Shown here piece after piece: positions 34,487 through 43,781 of a stretch of DNA of 55,143 bases. Every line of letters starts with the position of its first letter. Positions within the stretch are counted from its first letter, which is position 1. The notes beneath the pieces are model-generated. The model worked only from the letters and a program-made list of their open reading frames with translations, did no database searches and was not told the DNA's origin. Source of the stretch: Syntrophobacterales bacterium (GTDB lineage Bacteria > Desulfobacterota > Syntrophia > Syntrophales > UBA5619); contig JAHYJE010000024.1 in assembly GCA_019429105.1 (NCBI GenBank), positions 1 to 55,143 on the forward strand, written 5' to 3'. The position numbers were made by a program, and so were the translations under genes.

Positions 34487-34723
34487 ATGGATCGTTCAGA
34501 ACAGGTTGTATTTGAATGCTTGTCGCATCGCTGGTTCCGCGATGTCGTGTACGAGCCGAACGGCAATATACCGCCTGACGTCCTCAAGACGTCCTCAAGA
34601 AAAACAAACTTGACAGGGGAACATGCCGTTGTTTTGTTTGCGGATGACCGTATCGCGTTTTCCCGGGCGAATAGGAAGCGGATATCTTCGGGATTGAGGT
34701 TAAGGCGCAACGCTAAGTATTGA
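34487..34723 (+). pseudogene. Possible N-terminal fragment of a conserved hypothetical protein
   Basis: A 78-aa frame starts MDRSEQVVFECLSHRWFRD and continues VVYEPNGNIPPDVL, wording I recognise from small conserved hypothetical proteins in which a PPDFLVDGRIAVEVRRL-like segment follows. Here the match ends at about residue 33, where an 11-12 bp tandem duplication (GACGTCCTCAA twice, 34578-34600) disrupts it. After that the frame reads a basic, unconvincing tail. Probably a broken gene carried at the right end of the insertion. Low certainty. Confidence 0.35.
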
Positions 34724-34784
34724 AGAGTTTGCAAAATAATTGGCCTGGACGGGGAAAAAGTGCGCTGAAAGCAGCCCCGCTTCT

Positions 34785-36842
34785 CTAATCCGCGCCAGTT
34801 GATTTCAGATCGACGGGATCGTCGTCGAGGACGATTACGTGGGCGGATTTGCGCCCGATGACAACCGGGATGATCGTTTTGTTGCGCCCGGCAAACTCGC
34901 GCAGGCCAAAATAGCGGTCGGCGGAATTGGTAAAGCGCATGATCGTCAGGAAAAATCTCAACATCAGCCGCCGGAAAAGCCGTAAAGAGGAGTCGAGCAA
35001 TATCTCCTCCTCGCCAACCTGAATGGTCCAGCGCCTCTCATTGATCCGTAAGAGCCCTTTCCTCTTGAGCGTCCGCAGCAGAACAGGAACATCCGGTTTC
35101 TGCGTGTAGCCATAGCGCGCGTTGACAGCTACGGTATTCACGCCGAGCGAAATCACGTCAAAGCGCTCCGTGTCGGGAACGACCGGCCTGCTCAACTGGG
35201 CAACGTTCAGCAGGATGATGTGTTTGGGTATTGCGCCGTTACGCCGGATATAGATGCGCAGGCCAATTGGGCAGGGGTCGTCGGGCGACAGGACGGGCCT
35301 TGAGGTCATAAAAACGATGGCCCGCTCGACCTGGGCTATGCTGCGCATGCCAAACTGGGTGCGCAGGTGCGGGCTTTCGGTCATCTGCTGCTTCAACTCC
35401 AGGTAGCGCTGGAGGGGAACATTCAGAAACTCGGAAAAGGCGAAGGCCAATTGCGCCCTCCCCCACTGCCAGGTCTTCATCAGGTAAAAGAGGAACAGGG
35501 CGATCACGATCGGAACGAAACCGCCAGCAAAAAACTTCAGCGTATTTGCGGAAAAGAAGGAAATATCCAGCAGCAGAAAAAAGAGGCATGCCGGGCCGAT
35601 CAGGTACCACTTCCATCCCCAGCCCCGCGCCACGAAATAAAAGATAAACGATGTGATGGCCATCGTCCCAGTAACCGCGATACCGTAAGCTGCCGCAAGC
35701 GAACTCGAGGTCTTGAAACCTATCACCAGAAGCAGGCAGCCGGCCAAAAGAATCCAGTTCACCGCGGGGATATAAATCTGCCCTTCGATTTCTGCCGACG
35801 TGAAGACAATTTTGATGCGGGGGAAAAACCCCAGGGCAATTCCCTGCCTCGTCATGCTGAAGGCGCCCGAAATCAGCGCCTGCGAGGCGATCACCGTGGC
35901 CATTGTCGCCAACGCAACGACCAGATAGATGACCGGGTCGTACTGCGGAAAGAGGGCATAGAAGAGATTGTTGTTGAGAACAGGAGCACTGTCGAGCAGC
36001 CGCGCACCCTGACCGAAATAGTTTAAAAGCAGGCAGGGAAAAACGAACGAGTACCAGGAAAACTGGATCGCCCTACGCCCGAAATGCCCCAAATCGGCAA
36101 AGAGGGCCTCGACCCCGGTGATGGCAAGCACTACCGCCCCGAGAACGAAGACTACCCGGAGGCCGTGGGTGTGGAGAAATTGGACTGCATACAGCGGATT
36201 GACCGCCTTAAGCACGACGGGATGAGCAATAATCCAGACCAGACCGGCGACGCCGAGGGTGATGAACCAGACGATCATGATCGGGCCGAAAATCCCGCCA
36301 ACGCGCGCCGTGCCGCGGCTCTGGAACAGAAAAAGCAGCAGGAGGGTGATCACCGTCAGCCAGATGACGGCGGGCTGGAAGGCGGACGTTATCACCTCCA
36401 GCCCCTCATAAGCCGAAAGCACCGAGATCGCCGGGGTAATGATGCCCTCGCCATAAAGAGAGGCTGCGCCGATCATAACGGCAGTGGTAACTGCCCACAT
36501 AAACCCTTTGGATCTTACTTTTCTGGTATTTTGCTCTCTGATGATCCCCAGCAAGGCAAAAATGCCCCCTTCGCCGTGAAAATCGGCGCGCAGCACCAAA
36601 AGGACGTACTTGATACCCACAATAAGCAGCAACGTCCAGAAAACCAGCGACAGAACGCCCAGGACATTTTCCAGGTTGCGCGCCAGCGGGTGCGCCCCGA
36701 AGAAGGTTTGTTTCATTGCGTAGAGGGGGCTCGTACCGATATCGCCGTACACCACCCCCAGCGCGGCAATGCCCAGCGCCAGCAAGCTCGTCTTTTTGGA
36801 AACGCCGCACTCAACATTTTTTGCTGTGGGAGAAGAACTCAA
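34785..36842 (-). CDS. kup: Kup-family potassium uptake transporter
   Basis: Kup proteins are proton-coupled potassium importers in the inner membrane. The 685-aa protein has the family start (LALGIAALGVVYGDIGTSPLYAMKQTF, about 21-47), the next helix and GEGGIFALLGIIRE near 92, about twelve hydrophobic segments in total up to residue 460, and a cytoplasmic C-terminal domain. The gene has its own strong promoter at 36886-36914. Its last codons (TGAD) differ from those on the displaced copy at 16650-16771 (DMDLRK), so the C-terminus seems to have been replaced when the adjacent element inserted. That should not impair transport, because this tail is poorly conserved. Confidence 0.95.
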   Translation of the reverse strand: MSSSPTAKNVECGVSKKTSLLALGIAALGVVYGDIGTSPLYAMKQTFFGAHPLARNLENVLGVLSLVFWTLLLIVGIKYVLLVLRADFHGEGGIFALLGIIREQNTRKVRSKGFMWAVTTAVMIGAASLYGEGIITPAISVLSAYEGLEVITSAFQPAVIWLTVITLLLLFLFQSRGTARVGGIFGPIMIVWFITLGVAGLVWIIAHPVVLKAVNPLYAVQFLHTHGLRVVFVLGAVVLAITGVEALFADLGHFGRRAIQFSWYSFVFPCLLLNYFGQGARLLDSAPVLNNNLFYALFPQYDPVIYLVVALATMATVIASQALISGAFSMTRQGIALGFFPRIKIVFTSAEIEGQIYIPAVNWILLAGCLLLVIGFKTSSSLAAAYGIAVTGTMAITSFIFYFVARGWGWKWYLIGPACLFFLLLDISFFSANTLKFFAGGFVPIVIALFLFYLMKTWQWGRAQLAFAFSEFLNVPLQRYLELKQQMTESPHLRTQFGMRSIAQVERAIVFMTSRPVLSPDDPCPIGLRIYIRRNGAIPKHIILLNVAQLSRPVVPDTERFDVISLGVNTVAVNARYGYTQKPDVPVLLRTLKRKGLLRINERRWTIQVGEEEILLDSSLRLFRRLMLRFFLTIMRFTNSADRYFGLREFAGRNKTIIPVVIGRKSAHVIVLDDDPVDLKSTGAD
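34800..34921. repeat. Right 122-bp direct repeat within kup
   Basis: The in-gene partner of 16650-16771, covering the last about 40 codons of kup except its final four. One mismatch (34887). It marks the right boundary of the 18-kb insertion. Confidence 0.9.
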
Positions 36843-36885
36843 ATCAATAACCTTTCTTCATGCCTGATCTTTTTCAGGCCGGGCA

Positions 36886-36914
36886 GTTATAGAAAGACGA
36901 CCGGGATGTGTCAA
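36886..36914 (-). promoter_or_regulatory. Predicted sigma70 promoter of kup
   Basis: Minus strand TTGACA (36909-36914), a 17-base spacer and TATAAC (36886-36891), starting 12 bp after the mtnA stop. The predicted transcript begins near 36879 with a hairpin (GCCTGA ... TCAGGC, 36861-36879) in the leader, about 20 bp before the kup start codon. Confidence 0.7.
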
Positions 36915-36926
36915 GCGAAAGTCGAA

Positions 36927-38069
36927 TTATTCTGCGGACGGCTGATGGAGTGATTTTATGCCGGCGTCAAAGGGCGGACGGATTACGCCTTTTTCGGTGA
37001 TGATCGCGGTTATGAGGTCTGCCGGGGTAACGTCGAAGGCGGGATTCCAGACGCAGACTCCTGCCGGGGCGGTCTGGACGCCGCCGCAGTGAGTTACCTC
37101 GGCGTGCTCCCGCTCCTCGATAGGAATCTGGCTGCCAGCGGCGAGGGAGGTATCGATTGTCGAGAGGGGGGCAGCGACATAGAGGGGGAGTCCGTGGGCG
37201 AAAGCAAGGACTGCAAGGCCGTAAGTACCAATCTTGTTTGCAGTATCGCCATTCGCGGCGATGCGGTCGGCCCCAACGAGCACCAGATCGACCTGCCTTT
37301 GTTTCATCAGAAAAGCCGCCATATTGTCGGTAATCAGGGTGCAGGGGATGCCTTCGCGGGTCAGTTCCCAGGCGGTAAGCCTTGCCCCCTGGAGAACGGG
37401 GCGCGTTTCGTCGGCGTAAACGTGGAGTTTTTTGCCTTTTTCCCAGGCCGCCCGAACGACGCCGAGGGCCGTTCCGTAGCCGGCGGTGGCGAGCGCCCCG
37501 GCGTTGCAGTGGGTAAGTATCCGGGCGCCGTCGGGTATGAAATCACTGCCGTTTTGACCGAGGCGGATGTTGATCGCGATATCCTCCTCGCATATCTGAA
37601 TGGCCTCGGCGATCAGGATCTTCTGAATAACCGCGAGCTCCGCTGCACTGATTGACCGGGGAGGACTGGCCGGGGATAAATAATTGTGATTTTCAAAACT
37701 TTGACCGTTTTTTGACAACTGCTTCAGGGCTTCGTTAAAACGGCCGCGCATTCGCTCTATCCCCCAGAACAGGTTCCGGGCGGTCGGGCGGGAGACCGAG
37801 AATTGACTGCATATTTCGTCAAAATCATGCTCTATCTGGAGGGGTGACTCGCCAAAGAGGGTAAGGGCGCCGAGGGCAATTCCCATTGCCGCCGCGACGC
37901 CGATGGCCGGAGCGCCGCGGACCGTCAGGTTTTTGATCGCAGCGACCACCTGCCGGTAATCGGAGCAGACAAGGTAGTTTTCCTCGATCGGCAAGGCCCG
38001 TTGATCGAGCATGACCACGGCGTTATCTTTCCAGAAAAGCGTCCGGATCGGGTCCTTCATGGGATTCAT
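36927..38069 (-). CDS. mtnA: S-methyl-5-thioribose-1-phosphate isomerase
   Basis: MtnA converts methylthioribose 1-phosphate to methylthioribulose 1-phosphate in methionine salvage. The 380-aa protein is eIF2B-related. It shows RGAPAIGVAAAMGIALG near residue 52, ILTHCNAGALATAGYGTALGVVRAA near 185, ETRPVLQGARLTAWEL near 222, DLVLVGADRIAANGDTANKIGTYGLAVLA near 258, and VYVAAPLSTID-like and NPAFDVTPADLITAIITEKG motifs toward the end. The start overlaps the gatB stop (TAATG), so it is translated from the gat transcript. No other methionine-salvage gene is nearby, which is common. Some relatives act on other sugar phosphates, a small uncertainty. Confidence 0.93.
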   Translation of the reverse strand: MNPMKDPIRTLFWKDNAVVMLDQRALPIEENYLVCSDYRQVVAAIKNLTVRGAPAIGVAAAMGIALGALTLFGESPLQIEHDFDEICSQFSVSRPTARNLFWGIERMRGRFNEALKQLSKNGQSFENHNYLSPASPPRSISAAELAVIQKILIAEAIQICEEDIAINIRLGQNGSDFIPDGARILTHCNAGALATAGYGTALGVVRAAWEKGKKLHVYADETRPVLQGARLTAWELTREGIPCTLITDNMAAFLMKQRQVDLVLVGADRIAANGDTANKIGTYGLAVLAFAHGLPLYVAAPLSTIDTSLAAGSQIPIEEREHAEVTHCGGVQTAPAGVCVWNPAFDVTPADLITAIITEKGVIRPPFDAGIKSLHQPSAE

Positions 38070-39502
38070 TAATGTTTTGCCAGCATTTTTTGCAGCAGGT
38101 CGTTAAGCATCCGGGGGTTGGCCTTGCCGCCCGTCGCCTTCATCGCCTGGCCGACAAAGAAACCGAAGAGCTTTTCCTTTCCGGACTGATACTGGGCAAC
38201 CTGGTCGGGGTTTTTTGCCAGAATTTCGGAAAGCGCAGCAGTCAGGGCATCCCCGTCGGTGATCTGGACGAGCCCCTTTTCCCTGATGATCTCCTCCGGT
38301 GTCCCGCCGGTTTTGTACATCGCCTCGCTGATATCCTTGGCCATCTTGCCGCTGATCGTCCCTGCCTGAATCAGGCTGATCATCGCGGCGAGATTGGCCG
38401 GGGCAACCGGGCACTCCCCGACGGTTTTCTTCTCGTCGTTCAAAAATCTCAGGATATCTCCCGTCACCCAGTTCGCGGCGGCCTTCGGCTGGCCGGAAAG
38501 GCGGGCAACCTCCTCAAAATAGTCGGCAAGCGCCCGGCTTTGGGTAAGCACCCCGGCGTCATAGGCGGAAAGCTGGTATTCGCTGGAAAAACGCTCCCGC
38601 TTTTCCAGGGGCAACTCCGGCAGGGCGCGGCGGATTTCGTCTTGCCATTCGTCGTCAACCACTATGGGGACAAGATCAGGTTCGGGGAAGTAGCGGTAGT
38701 CGTGGGCCTCCTCCTTGCTCCGCATCGCTTTGGTCACCCCCGCAGCATCGTCCCACAGACGGGTTTCCTGGACCACCACACCGCCGCTTTCGAGCAGGTA
38801 TTGCTGACGTTTGAGCTCGTATTCGAGGGCACGCTGAACATTCCGGAAGGAATTCATGTTCTTGAGCTCGGTCCTGGTGCCGAATTCCTTCTGCCCAACC
38901 GGACGCAGGGAGATATTCGCGTCGCAGCGGAAGCTCCCCTCCTCCATGTTGCCGTCGCAGATCTCCAAATAAACAAGGATTTCGTGAATCCGCCGGAGAT
39001 AAGCCGCCGCTTCCTCGGCGCTGCGCAGGTCAGGATCGCCGACAATCTCGATCAGGGGCACCCCGGTGCGGTTCAGATCGACATAGCTTACCGGGCTGTT
39101 TTCGTCGTGAATCAGCTTGCCGGCATCCTCTTCCATGTGGATCCGGGTTATCCCGATCCGCTTTTTGCCGCCCTCGGTTTCGATTTCGATCCAGCCATGT
39201 TCAACGGGCGGCTCGGCGTATTGGGATATCTGGTAGCCCTTCGGAAGATCTGGATAAAAATAGTTTTTTCGGGCGAAACTCGATTCCCGGTTGATCTGGC
39301 AATTGGTTGCCATCGCCATTTTCAGCAGAAAATCGACGACCTTTTTGTTCAGCACCGGCAGCACCCCGGGCATCCCGAGGCAAACCGGACAGGTATGGCT
39401 GTTCGGCTCCGCGCCGAATTTGGTGGAGCAGCCGCAGAAGATCTTCGTATCAGTCAAAAGCTGGGCGTGCACCTCCAGCCCGATTACAGGTTCAAAATTC
39501 AT
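38069..39502 (-). CDS. gatB: Aspartyl/glutamyl-tRNA(Asn/Gln) amidotransferase subunit B
   Basis: GatB is the kinase-like subunit that activates misacylated Glu-tRNA(Gln) or Asp-tRNA(Asn) for amidation. The 477-aa protein starts with [19 protein letters not shown] and has the zinc site CGCS ... CPVCLGMPG near residue 23-45, the [13 protein letters not shown] segment near 88, [15 protein letters not shown] near 150 and the tail-domain YqeY-like end. It lies one base from gatA and overlaps mtnA, in the order gatC-gatA-gatB-mtnA on the minus strand. Length and motifs are normal. The organism therefore probably makes at least one amide aminoacyl-tRNA indirectly. Confidence 0.97.
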   Translation of the reverse strand: MNFEPVIGLEVHAQLLTDTKIFCGCSTKFGAEPNSHTCPVCLGMPGVLPVLNKKVVDFLLKMAMATNCQINRESSFARKNYFYPDLPKGYQISQYAEPPVEHGWIEIETEGGKKRIGITRIHMEEDAGKLIHDENSPVSYVDLNRTGVPLIEIVGDPDLRSAEEAAAYLRRIHEILVYLEICDGNMEEGSFRCDANISLRPVGQKEFGTRTELKNMNSFRNVQRALEYELKRQQYLLESGGVVVQETRLWDDAAGVTKAMRSKEEAHDYRYFPEPDLVPIVVDDEWQDEIRRALPELPLEKRERFSSEYQLSAYDAGVLTQSRALADYFEEVARLSGQPKAAANWVTGDILRFLNDEKKTVGECPVAPANLAAMISLIQAGTISGKMAKDISEAMYKTGGTPEEIIREKGLVQITDGDALTAALSEILAKNPDQVAQYQSGKEKLFGFFVGQAMKATGGKANPRMLNDLLQKMLAKH

Positions 39503-40959
39503 TAGAGATTCGGTCTCCTTTTCTCGATTTGGGCGTATTTTTCATAGGCCGAGGCGATCTGGAGCAAACGGCCCTCCTGGAAGTGCCCCGCCAGAAACTG
39601 CACCCCGATCGGCAGGCTGGAGGCGCTGTAGCCGCAGGGGACTGATATACCAGGAATTCCCGCAAGATTTGTCGAAATGGTAAAAAGATCGGAAAGATAC
39701 ATCTGCATCGGGTCATCCGTTTTTTCGCCGATGCGAAAGGCCGGGGTCGGCGTTGTCGGCGTCAGAAGCGCATCGCAGGTCTGGAATGCCAGGTCGAAAT
39801 CCCGTTTGATCAGCGAGCGCACCTGAGAGGCCTTCTTGTAATAGGCGTCATAATACCCCGATGAAAGCGCATAAGTACCGATCATAATGCGCCTTTTTAC
39901 CTCGTTTCCAAACCCCGCCGAACGGGTCTTTTTATACGTGTCGAGCAAGTCGCGCCCCTGCGGAAAGCGGAAACCGTATTTAACTCCGTCGTAGCGGGCC
40001 AGATTCGAGGAGGCCTCCGCCGGCGCCACGATATAGTAAACGGCGAGACAGTATTCGGTATGGGGAAGCGAAATCTCCACGCATTGGGCGCCGGCTTCCT
40101 CGATGGTTTTGATTGCCCCGCGGACCGCCTTCTCAACCTCGGGGTCGAGCCCGCCGACAAAATACTCCTTCGGAATGCCAACTTTCCAGCCAGCGATTCC
40201 CTTGCCGAGAAACTGCCGGTAATCGGGCACTTCCTGATCAGCCGACGTGGAATCGCGATTGTCGTAACCGGCAAGCACGTTCATCATGAGCGCGCAATCC
40301 TCGACGTCCTTCGTGAACGGGCCGATCTGGTCGAGAGAAGAGGCAAAGGCAATGAGCCCATACCGGGAAACCCGGCCGTAGGTGGGCTTCATTCCGACGA
40401 TGCCGCAGAGAGCCGCCGGCTGACGGATCGAACCGCCCGTATCGGAGCCGATTGCGGCAATGCACTCGTCGGCCGCGACCGCCGCAGCCGAGCCGCCGCT
40501 GGAGCCACCGGGAATTCTCGAAAGATCCCAAGGGTTTCTGGATGTTCCGTAATAAGATGTCTCGGTGGAGGAACCCATTGCAAATTCATCCATGTTGGTC
40601 TTGCCGATGAATACCGCCCCCGCCGCGCGCAGTTTCTCGATGACGGCCGCGTCGTACGGCGGCACGAAATTGGCAAGCATCCGGGAGCCGCAGGTCGTAA
40701 GGGTTCCTTTTGTACAGGCGATGTCCTTCAGCGCGATCGGGATGCCGGACAAAAGCCCGCCTTCGCCTTTTTTAATCGCCGCGTCAGCCCGCTTCGCCTC
40801 GGCAAAGGCCGTTTCTTTCATCAGCGTGATATACGCATGGACATCCTTTTCCACCGCCTCAATTCGGGCAAAGGATGAGGCCGTTATCTCCTCGGCGGTG
40901 GTCGCGCCGGAACGGAGTTTTTCTTTAAGTTCGTGAATTGTCAGTTGATTCAATTCCAT
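39502..40959 (-). CDS. gatA: Aspartyl/glutamyl-tRNA(Asn/Gln) amidotransferase subunit A
   Basis: GatA is the amidase-signature subunit that releases ammonia from glutamine or asparagine. The 485-aa protein has the catalytic lysine in [12 protein letters not shown] near residue 77, and the Ser-cis-Ser-Lys region [14 protein letters not shown] near 150 with the nucleophile in [16 protein letters not shown] near 176. I start it at the ATG at 40957-40959 ([15 protein letters not shown]), which fits the family, and not at an in-frame start 66 bp upstream. It overlaps the gatB start by one base. All catalytic features are present. Confidence 0.97.
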   Translation of the reverse strand: MELNQLTIHELKEKLRSGATTAEEITASSFARIEAVEKDVHAYITLMKETAFAEAKRADAAIKKGEGGLLSGIPIALKDIACTKGTLTTCGSRMLANFVPPYDAAVIEKLRAAGAVFIGKTNMDEFAMGSSTETSYYGTSRNPWDLSRIPGGSSGGSAAAVAADECIAAIGSDTGGSIRQPAALCGIVGMKPTYGRVSRYGLIAFASSLDQIGPFTKDVEDCALMMNVLAGYDNRDSTSADQEVPDYRQFLGKGIAGWKVGIPKEYFVGGLDPEVEKAVRGAIKTIEEAGAQCVEISLPHTEYCLAVYYIVAPAEASSNLARYDGVKYGFRFPQGRDLLDTYKKTRSAGFGNEVKRRIMIGTYALSSGYYDAYYKKASQVRSLIKRDFDLAFQTCDALLTPTTPTPAFRIGEKTDDPMQMYLSDLFTISTNLAGIPGISVPCGYSASSLPIGVQFLAGHFQEGRLLQIASAYEKYAQIEKRRPNL

Positions 40960-41056
40960 AAAGCATTTCTCTTTCTTCTCTTGATGGGGAACAACCTTTG
41001 ATATCCCGTGAGCTCCGCTTTGCACCGGCGTGACGCTTTGTCGCGATTTCTCCTCG

Positions 41057-41353
41057 TTATTCGATTATCTTCGGCACCTGGAAAAAACCGCCGCGCGTCT
41101 CCGGCGCATTGGCAAGCGACTGCTCCGGGGGAAGGGACTCTCCGACGACGTCCGTCCGGAAGGCGTTCTTGCGCAGAGTCGCGTTGGCCAGCGGCGTCAC
41201 CCCGGCCGTATCCACCTCGGAGAGCTTATCCATATAACTGAGGATATCGTTCATCTGGGCGGTGAATTTTTCCGTTTCCTCTTCCTTGAATTCGAGCCTT
41301 GCCAAATGGGCCACCCAGGCGACTTGATCCTTGCTAATTTTGATATTATCCAA
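41057..41353 (-). CDS. gatC: Aspartyl/glutamyl-tRNA(Asn/Gln) amidotransferase subunit C
   Basis: The 98-aa GatC wraps around GatA and links it to GatB. The N-terminal helix pattern ISKDQVAWVAHLARLEFKEEE and the C-terminal LRKNAFRTDVVGESLPPEQ and ETRGGFFQVPKII are family hallmarks. It uses a TTG start with GAGGTGA seven bases upstream; no ATG fits. It heads the gatCAB-mtnA run, with about 97 bp before gatA. Confidence 0.96.
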   Translation of the reverse strand: MDNIKISKDQVAWVAHLARLEFKEEETEKFTAQMNDILSYMDKLSEVDTAGVTPLANATLRKNAFRTDVVGESLPPEQSLANAPETRGGFFQVPKIIE

Positions 41354-41592
41354 TTAAATCACCTCGTTTTTCAATTATCCAACGGCGAAACCGCGCCGCC
41401 AACTTACCCATATAATGTTCGGGAGTAATATTTCTTTCAGCCGTGAAAATCAAGCCGTTTTTACCGCATGGTGTCCAAACGGGTCAGGTTTTAAAATAAT
41501 TTTTATTCGGGCGAGCTACATCAATACCTCGGCGGCAAAGATGCACACGGCAGCGTCAAGTTTTTCATTTTCTGTTAGAGATATTTAAGCAA

Positions 41593-42021
41593 TTAAAGCC
41601 ACCCCGCCGGCAGGCCTTCGGCCAGATTGTGAGAAATGGCCTCGGAGGCGATCAGGCGATGAGCACGCGCATCGAAGGTGAGCCAGATGCCTCCCAACTG
41701 GCGGGCAAGCGCCGCGTAACACGCGTCGTAACCGGTGAGCCCGTCCGCCACGAAGTTTGCCGCATCGCTGGCCAGTTGCTCGGTCATTGGCTGCCGGAGG
41801 ACTCCCCCCTGAATCATCGGCAGAACGCCCTCAACGAAAACTTCACGCCCGCGGGGATGAATGCGACAAAGAACGGAAAACACCTCAAAACAGAACAGTT
41901 CCGGAATCGCAAAAAATTCCGGCTGATCGATCCAGCGCTCCAATACGGCATCGGCAGGGGAATTGCGCTCTTCTGCAAGAAACCACTTCACGGTAACGGA
42001 GGCGTCCACGATCCAGATCAT
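41593..42021 (-). CDS. VapC-like PIN-domain toxin
   Basis: A 142-aa PIN-domain ribonuclease. The first acidic site is in IVDASVTVKWFL (D6), the second in the helix with EVFSVL, and the third in DACYAALARQLGGIWLTFDARAH, where D residues at about 116 and 133 complete the metal site. VapC toxins cut tRNA or other RNA. It overlaps the antitoxin gene by four bases (ATGA), the usual antitoxin-first order. It lies between the gat operon and a cytochrome gene with no other link. Intact length suggests a functional pair. Confidence 0.9.
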   Translation of the reverse strand: MIWIVDASVTVKWFLAEERNSPADAVLERWIDQPEFFAIPELFCFEVFSVLCRIHPRGREVFVEGVLPMIQGGVLRQPMTEQLASDAANFVADGLTGYDACYAALARQLGGIWLTFDARAHRLIASEAISHNLAEGLPAGWL

Positions 42022-42290
42022 ACTTCATACCCTCTTAACTCTCGCAGCACATCCGTGCTGCCTTTTCCCCCGATTCGCCCGGCCCGAAGGGATTCTATCT
42101 TCTCAAGAAGCTTCCGCTTTTTTTCTTCCGTCTGAAAATCGAGAAACCGTCTTTCAAACTGTTCGGGGGTAACCAACACGGCCTGAACCTTTCGTCCCTT
42201 GCTGATAAGTACCGGCTCTCCGGTTTCGCTGAGTTCCTCCAAGATTGCGCCTAACTGATTTCTTATCTTCAACGCGTTAACATTTTTCAT
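42018..42290 (-). CDS. Phd/YefM-type antitoxin
   Basis: A 90-aa antitoxin with the family start MKNVNALKIRNQLGAILEEL, then SETGEPVLISKGRKVQAVLV and a charged C-terminal helix that should bind the PIN toxin. It precedes and overlaps the vapC-like gene. A palindrome at 42357-42380 about 67 bp upstream is a likely autoregulatory site. Confidence 0.87.
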   Translation of the reverse strand: MKNVNALKIRNQLGAILEELSETGEPVLISKGRKVQAVLVTPEQFERRFLDFQTEEKKRKLLEKIESLRAGRIGGKGSTDVLRELRGYEV

Positions 42291-42356
42291 GATTTGTTCC
42301 CTCAGCCCTTTCTCTTATAGAGGTTTAACGATCATAAAAAGCAGACCATACACTTC

Positions 42357-42380
42357 ATGTGTAGATGTATATATACACAT
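42357..42380. promoter_or_regulatory. Candidate operator of the VapBC-type pair
   Basis: ATGTGTA and TACACAT form seven-base arms around a ten-base AT-rich centre, flanked outside by CTTCA/TGAAG. It lies upstream of the antitoxin gene, where antitoxin-toxin complexes repress their own promoter. Inferred from position and symmetry. Confidence 0.45.
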
Positions 42381-42520
42381 TTCTGAAGACAATGCAATTG
42401 GCTATAGAGCAAAGGGTTCTGATTTTCTGATAATGCCATCAAAAAGGAATCGCTGTACTTACAACATGCAAGAGAAGGGGGGAGCCCACTTCAATCAACC
42501 GAATATTCAACGCTTAAAAA

Positions 42521-43741
42521 CTACCTGGGTGCATCGGGCGAGGATTTATCGAGCTGGATGATTCCCAGCAGTTGCTCAAACTCTTCGGGTGCAAGCCGTA
42601 CCGGCGGCATCATGGCGTTTATCCTGATATCACGAGGATTTTCCAGCCATTTCTTCAGCCTGTCGGGATTCCACGATTCCGCGTCACGATATGTCCGGGG
42701 ATAAAATTCGGAAAAGAGACCGGAGAGGTTCGGGCCAATATAGCCGCTCCCCAGTCCGCCCGCTCGTTCGCTGAGGATTTTGTGGCACTTGCCGCATTGT
42801 CCGGCAAATACGTTCTTTCGGATATTTTTCACGTCCTGAAAATGAACTGCGAGGGCGGTTTCTCCCGTCGGCGGCTTTGCAAATTTTACACGCGCCAGGA
42901 TGGCATTCACCAGATCGGCAATCTGGACGTCGCTTGCATGGAAGTTCGGCATAAAGAGCACCGGCGCCCTGATTGACTCGTAGATATCACGGGCCTTTCC
43001 CGTCGCTCCCGTCACATCGAGACTGCCCGCCAGCCGATTTCCCTTTTCCTCGTAACGATGACAGCGCCGACAGGAGAGTCGCTCCAGAAGTTTTTTCCCC
43101 CGGTCCTTCCGGATACGGTAAAAATGGAGGCCGGAAAGAGAGAGCACCGAAAGCGGCAGCAGCACGATGTGCAGTATGTAAAAGCGCAGCAGCGACAGCG
43201 GCTGGCCGACTCCGTCGGGCACGAGGATCCCCCGCACCGGGGGCCCCAGAAACGTTGTCCCGACCAGCTCCATCCCCGTCTGGGTCGCCCACAGGCTGAG
43301 CTGGTCCAGCGGCAGCAGATAGCCGGTGTAAGCATCGAAAATCGTAATGCAGAGGAGTGAAAACCCGATCACCCAGTTGAGCTCGCGCGGCTTGCGGTAG
43401 GCCCCGGTAAGAATGACCCGCAGGGTGTGGAGAAAAATGAGGACGAGAAAAAGGTGGGAAGAAAGCCGGTGCAGACTCCTCAGATACCGCCCCCCCAGAC
43501 AGATTCTTCCAGAAACAGGATGGATTGAAACGCCCGTTCCGGCGCGGGCTGCTAATAGAAAAGGAGCAGCAACCCGGAGGCGATAAGCAGTAAAAACGAG
43601 GTAAAGGCCGGCCCGCCCAGGCAGAAGGTATAGGTTAACCGCAGATTGCCCAGCAGTACAATCCGGGGGAATATGTGTTTCAAAAAATCCTTGAACAAAA
43701 AAATCGTCTCCCCACTGAGAAATTGCCGTCAAAATTGGCAA
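42521..43741 (-). pseudogene. Cytochrome b/diheme cytochrome c fusion, N-terminal part frame-disrupted
   Basis: A TTG-started frame of 406 aa. From about residue 75 it matches a b6-type cytochrome (RYLRSLHRLSSHLFLVLIFLH with the paired heme histidines, ELNWVIGF, TGYLLPLDQLSLWA, LLRFYILHIVLLP), then a cytochrome c part with two CXXCH sites (CRRCH, CGKCH) and MMPP. Residues about 24-70 do not match. The right text (GNLRLTYTFCLGGPAFTSFLL, then QPAPERAFQSILFLEESVWGG) appears in another frame between a five-C run near 43,663 and a seven-C run at 43490-43496, but that frame contains a TAG near 43,554. Damaged gene or several sequence errors. It likely took electrons from a quinol when intact. Confidence 0.75.
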
Positions 43742-43781
43742 ATGTTTCCGCTTCCTGTCGCTGTCGATCCATAATTACGGT

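Larger units (their letters stand above)
34304..34784. other. Right interior end of the insertion
   Basis: This 481-bp stretch holds the second MITE-like element (34316-34447) and a short gene fragment (34487-34723). The kup stop codon lies at the far end. Nothing else was recognised. Confidence 0.6.
16650..34921. mobile_element. Putative 18-kb integrated defence element at the 3' end of kup
   Basis: The block lies between two 122-bp direct repeats of the kup 3' end. The left repeat carries an in-frame alternative kup terminus and the right repeat joins the intact gene to a new terminus. That is the pattern left by elements that integrate in a gene end and rebuild it. Cargo is a helicase-methyltransferase-toxin/antitoxin-helicase-helicase cluster. 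No integrase, transposase or replication gene was recognised inside, so the mobilising enzyme is absent, lost or acts in trans. A segmental duplication by homologous recombination is the alternative. Confidence 0.65.

Noticed and set aside
38072-39505. A 477-codon plus-strand frame
   Set aside because: It mirrors gatB, whose motifs are all present on the other strand; the translation has no family features.
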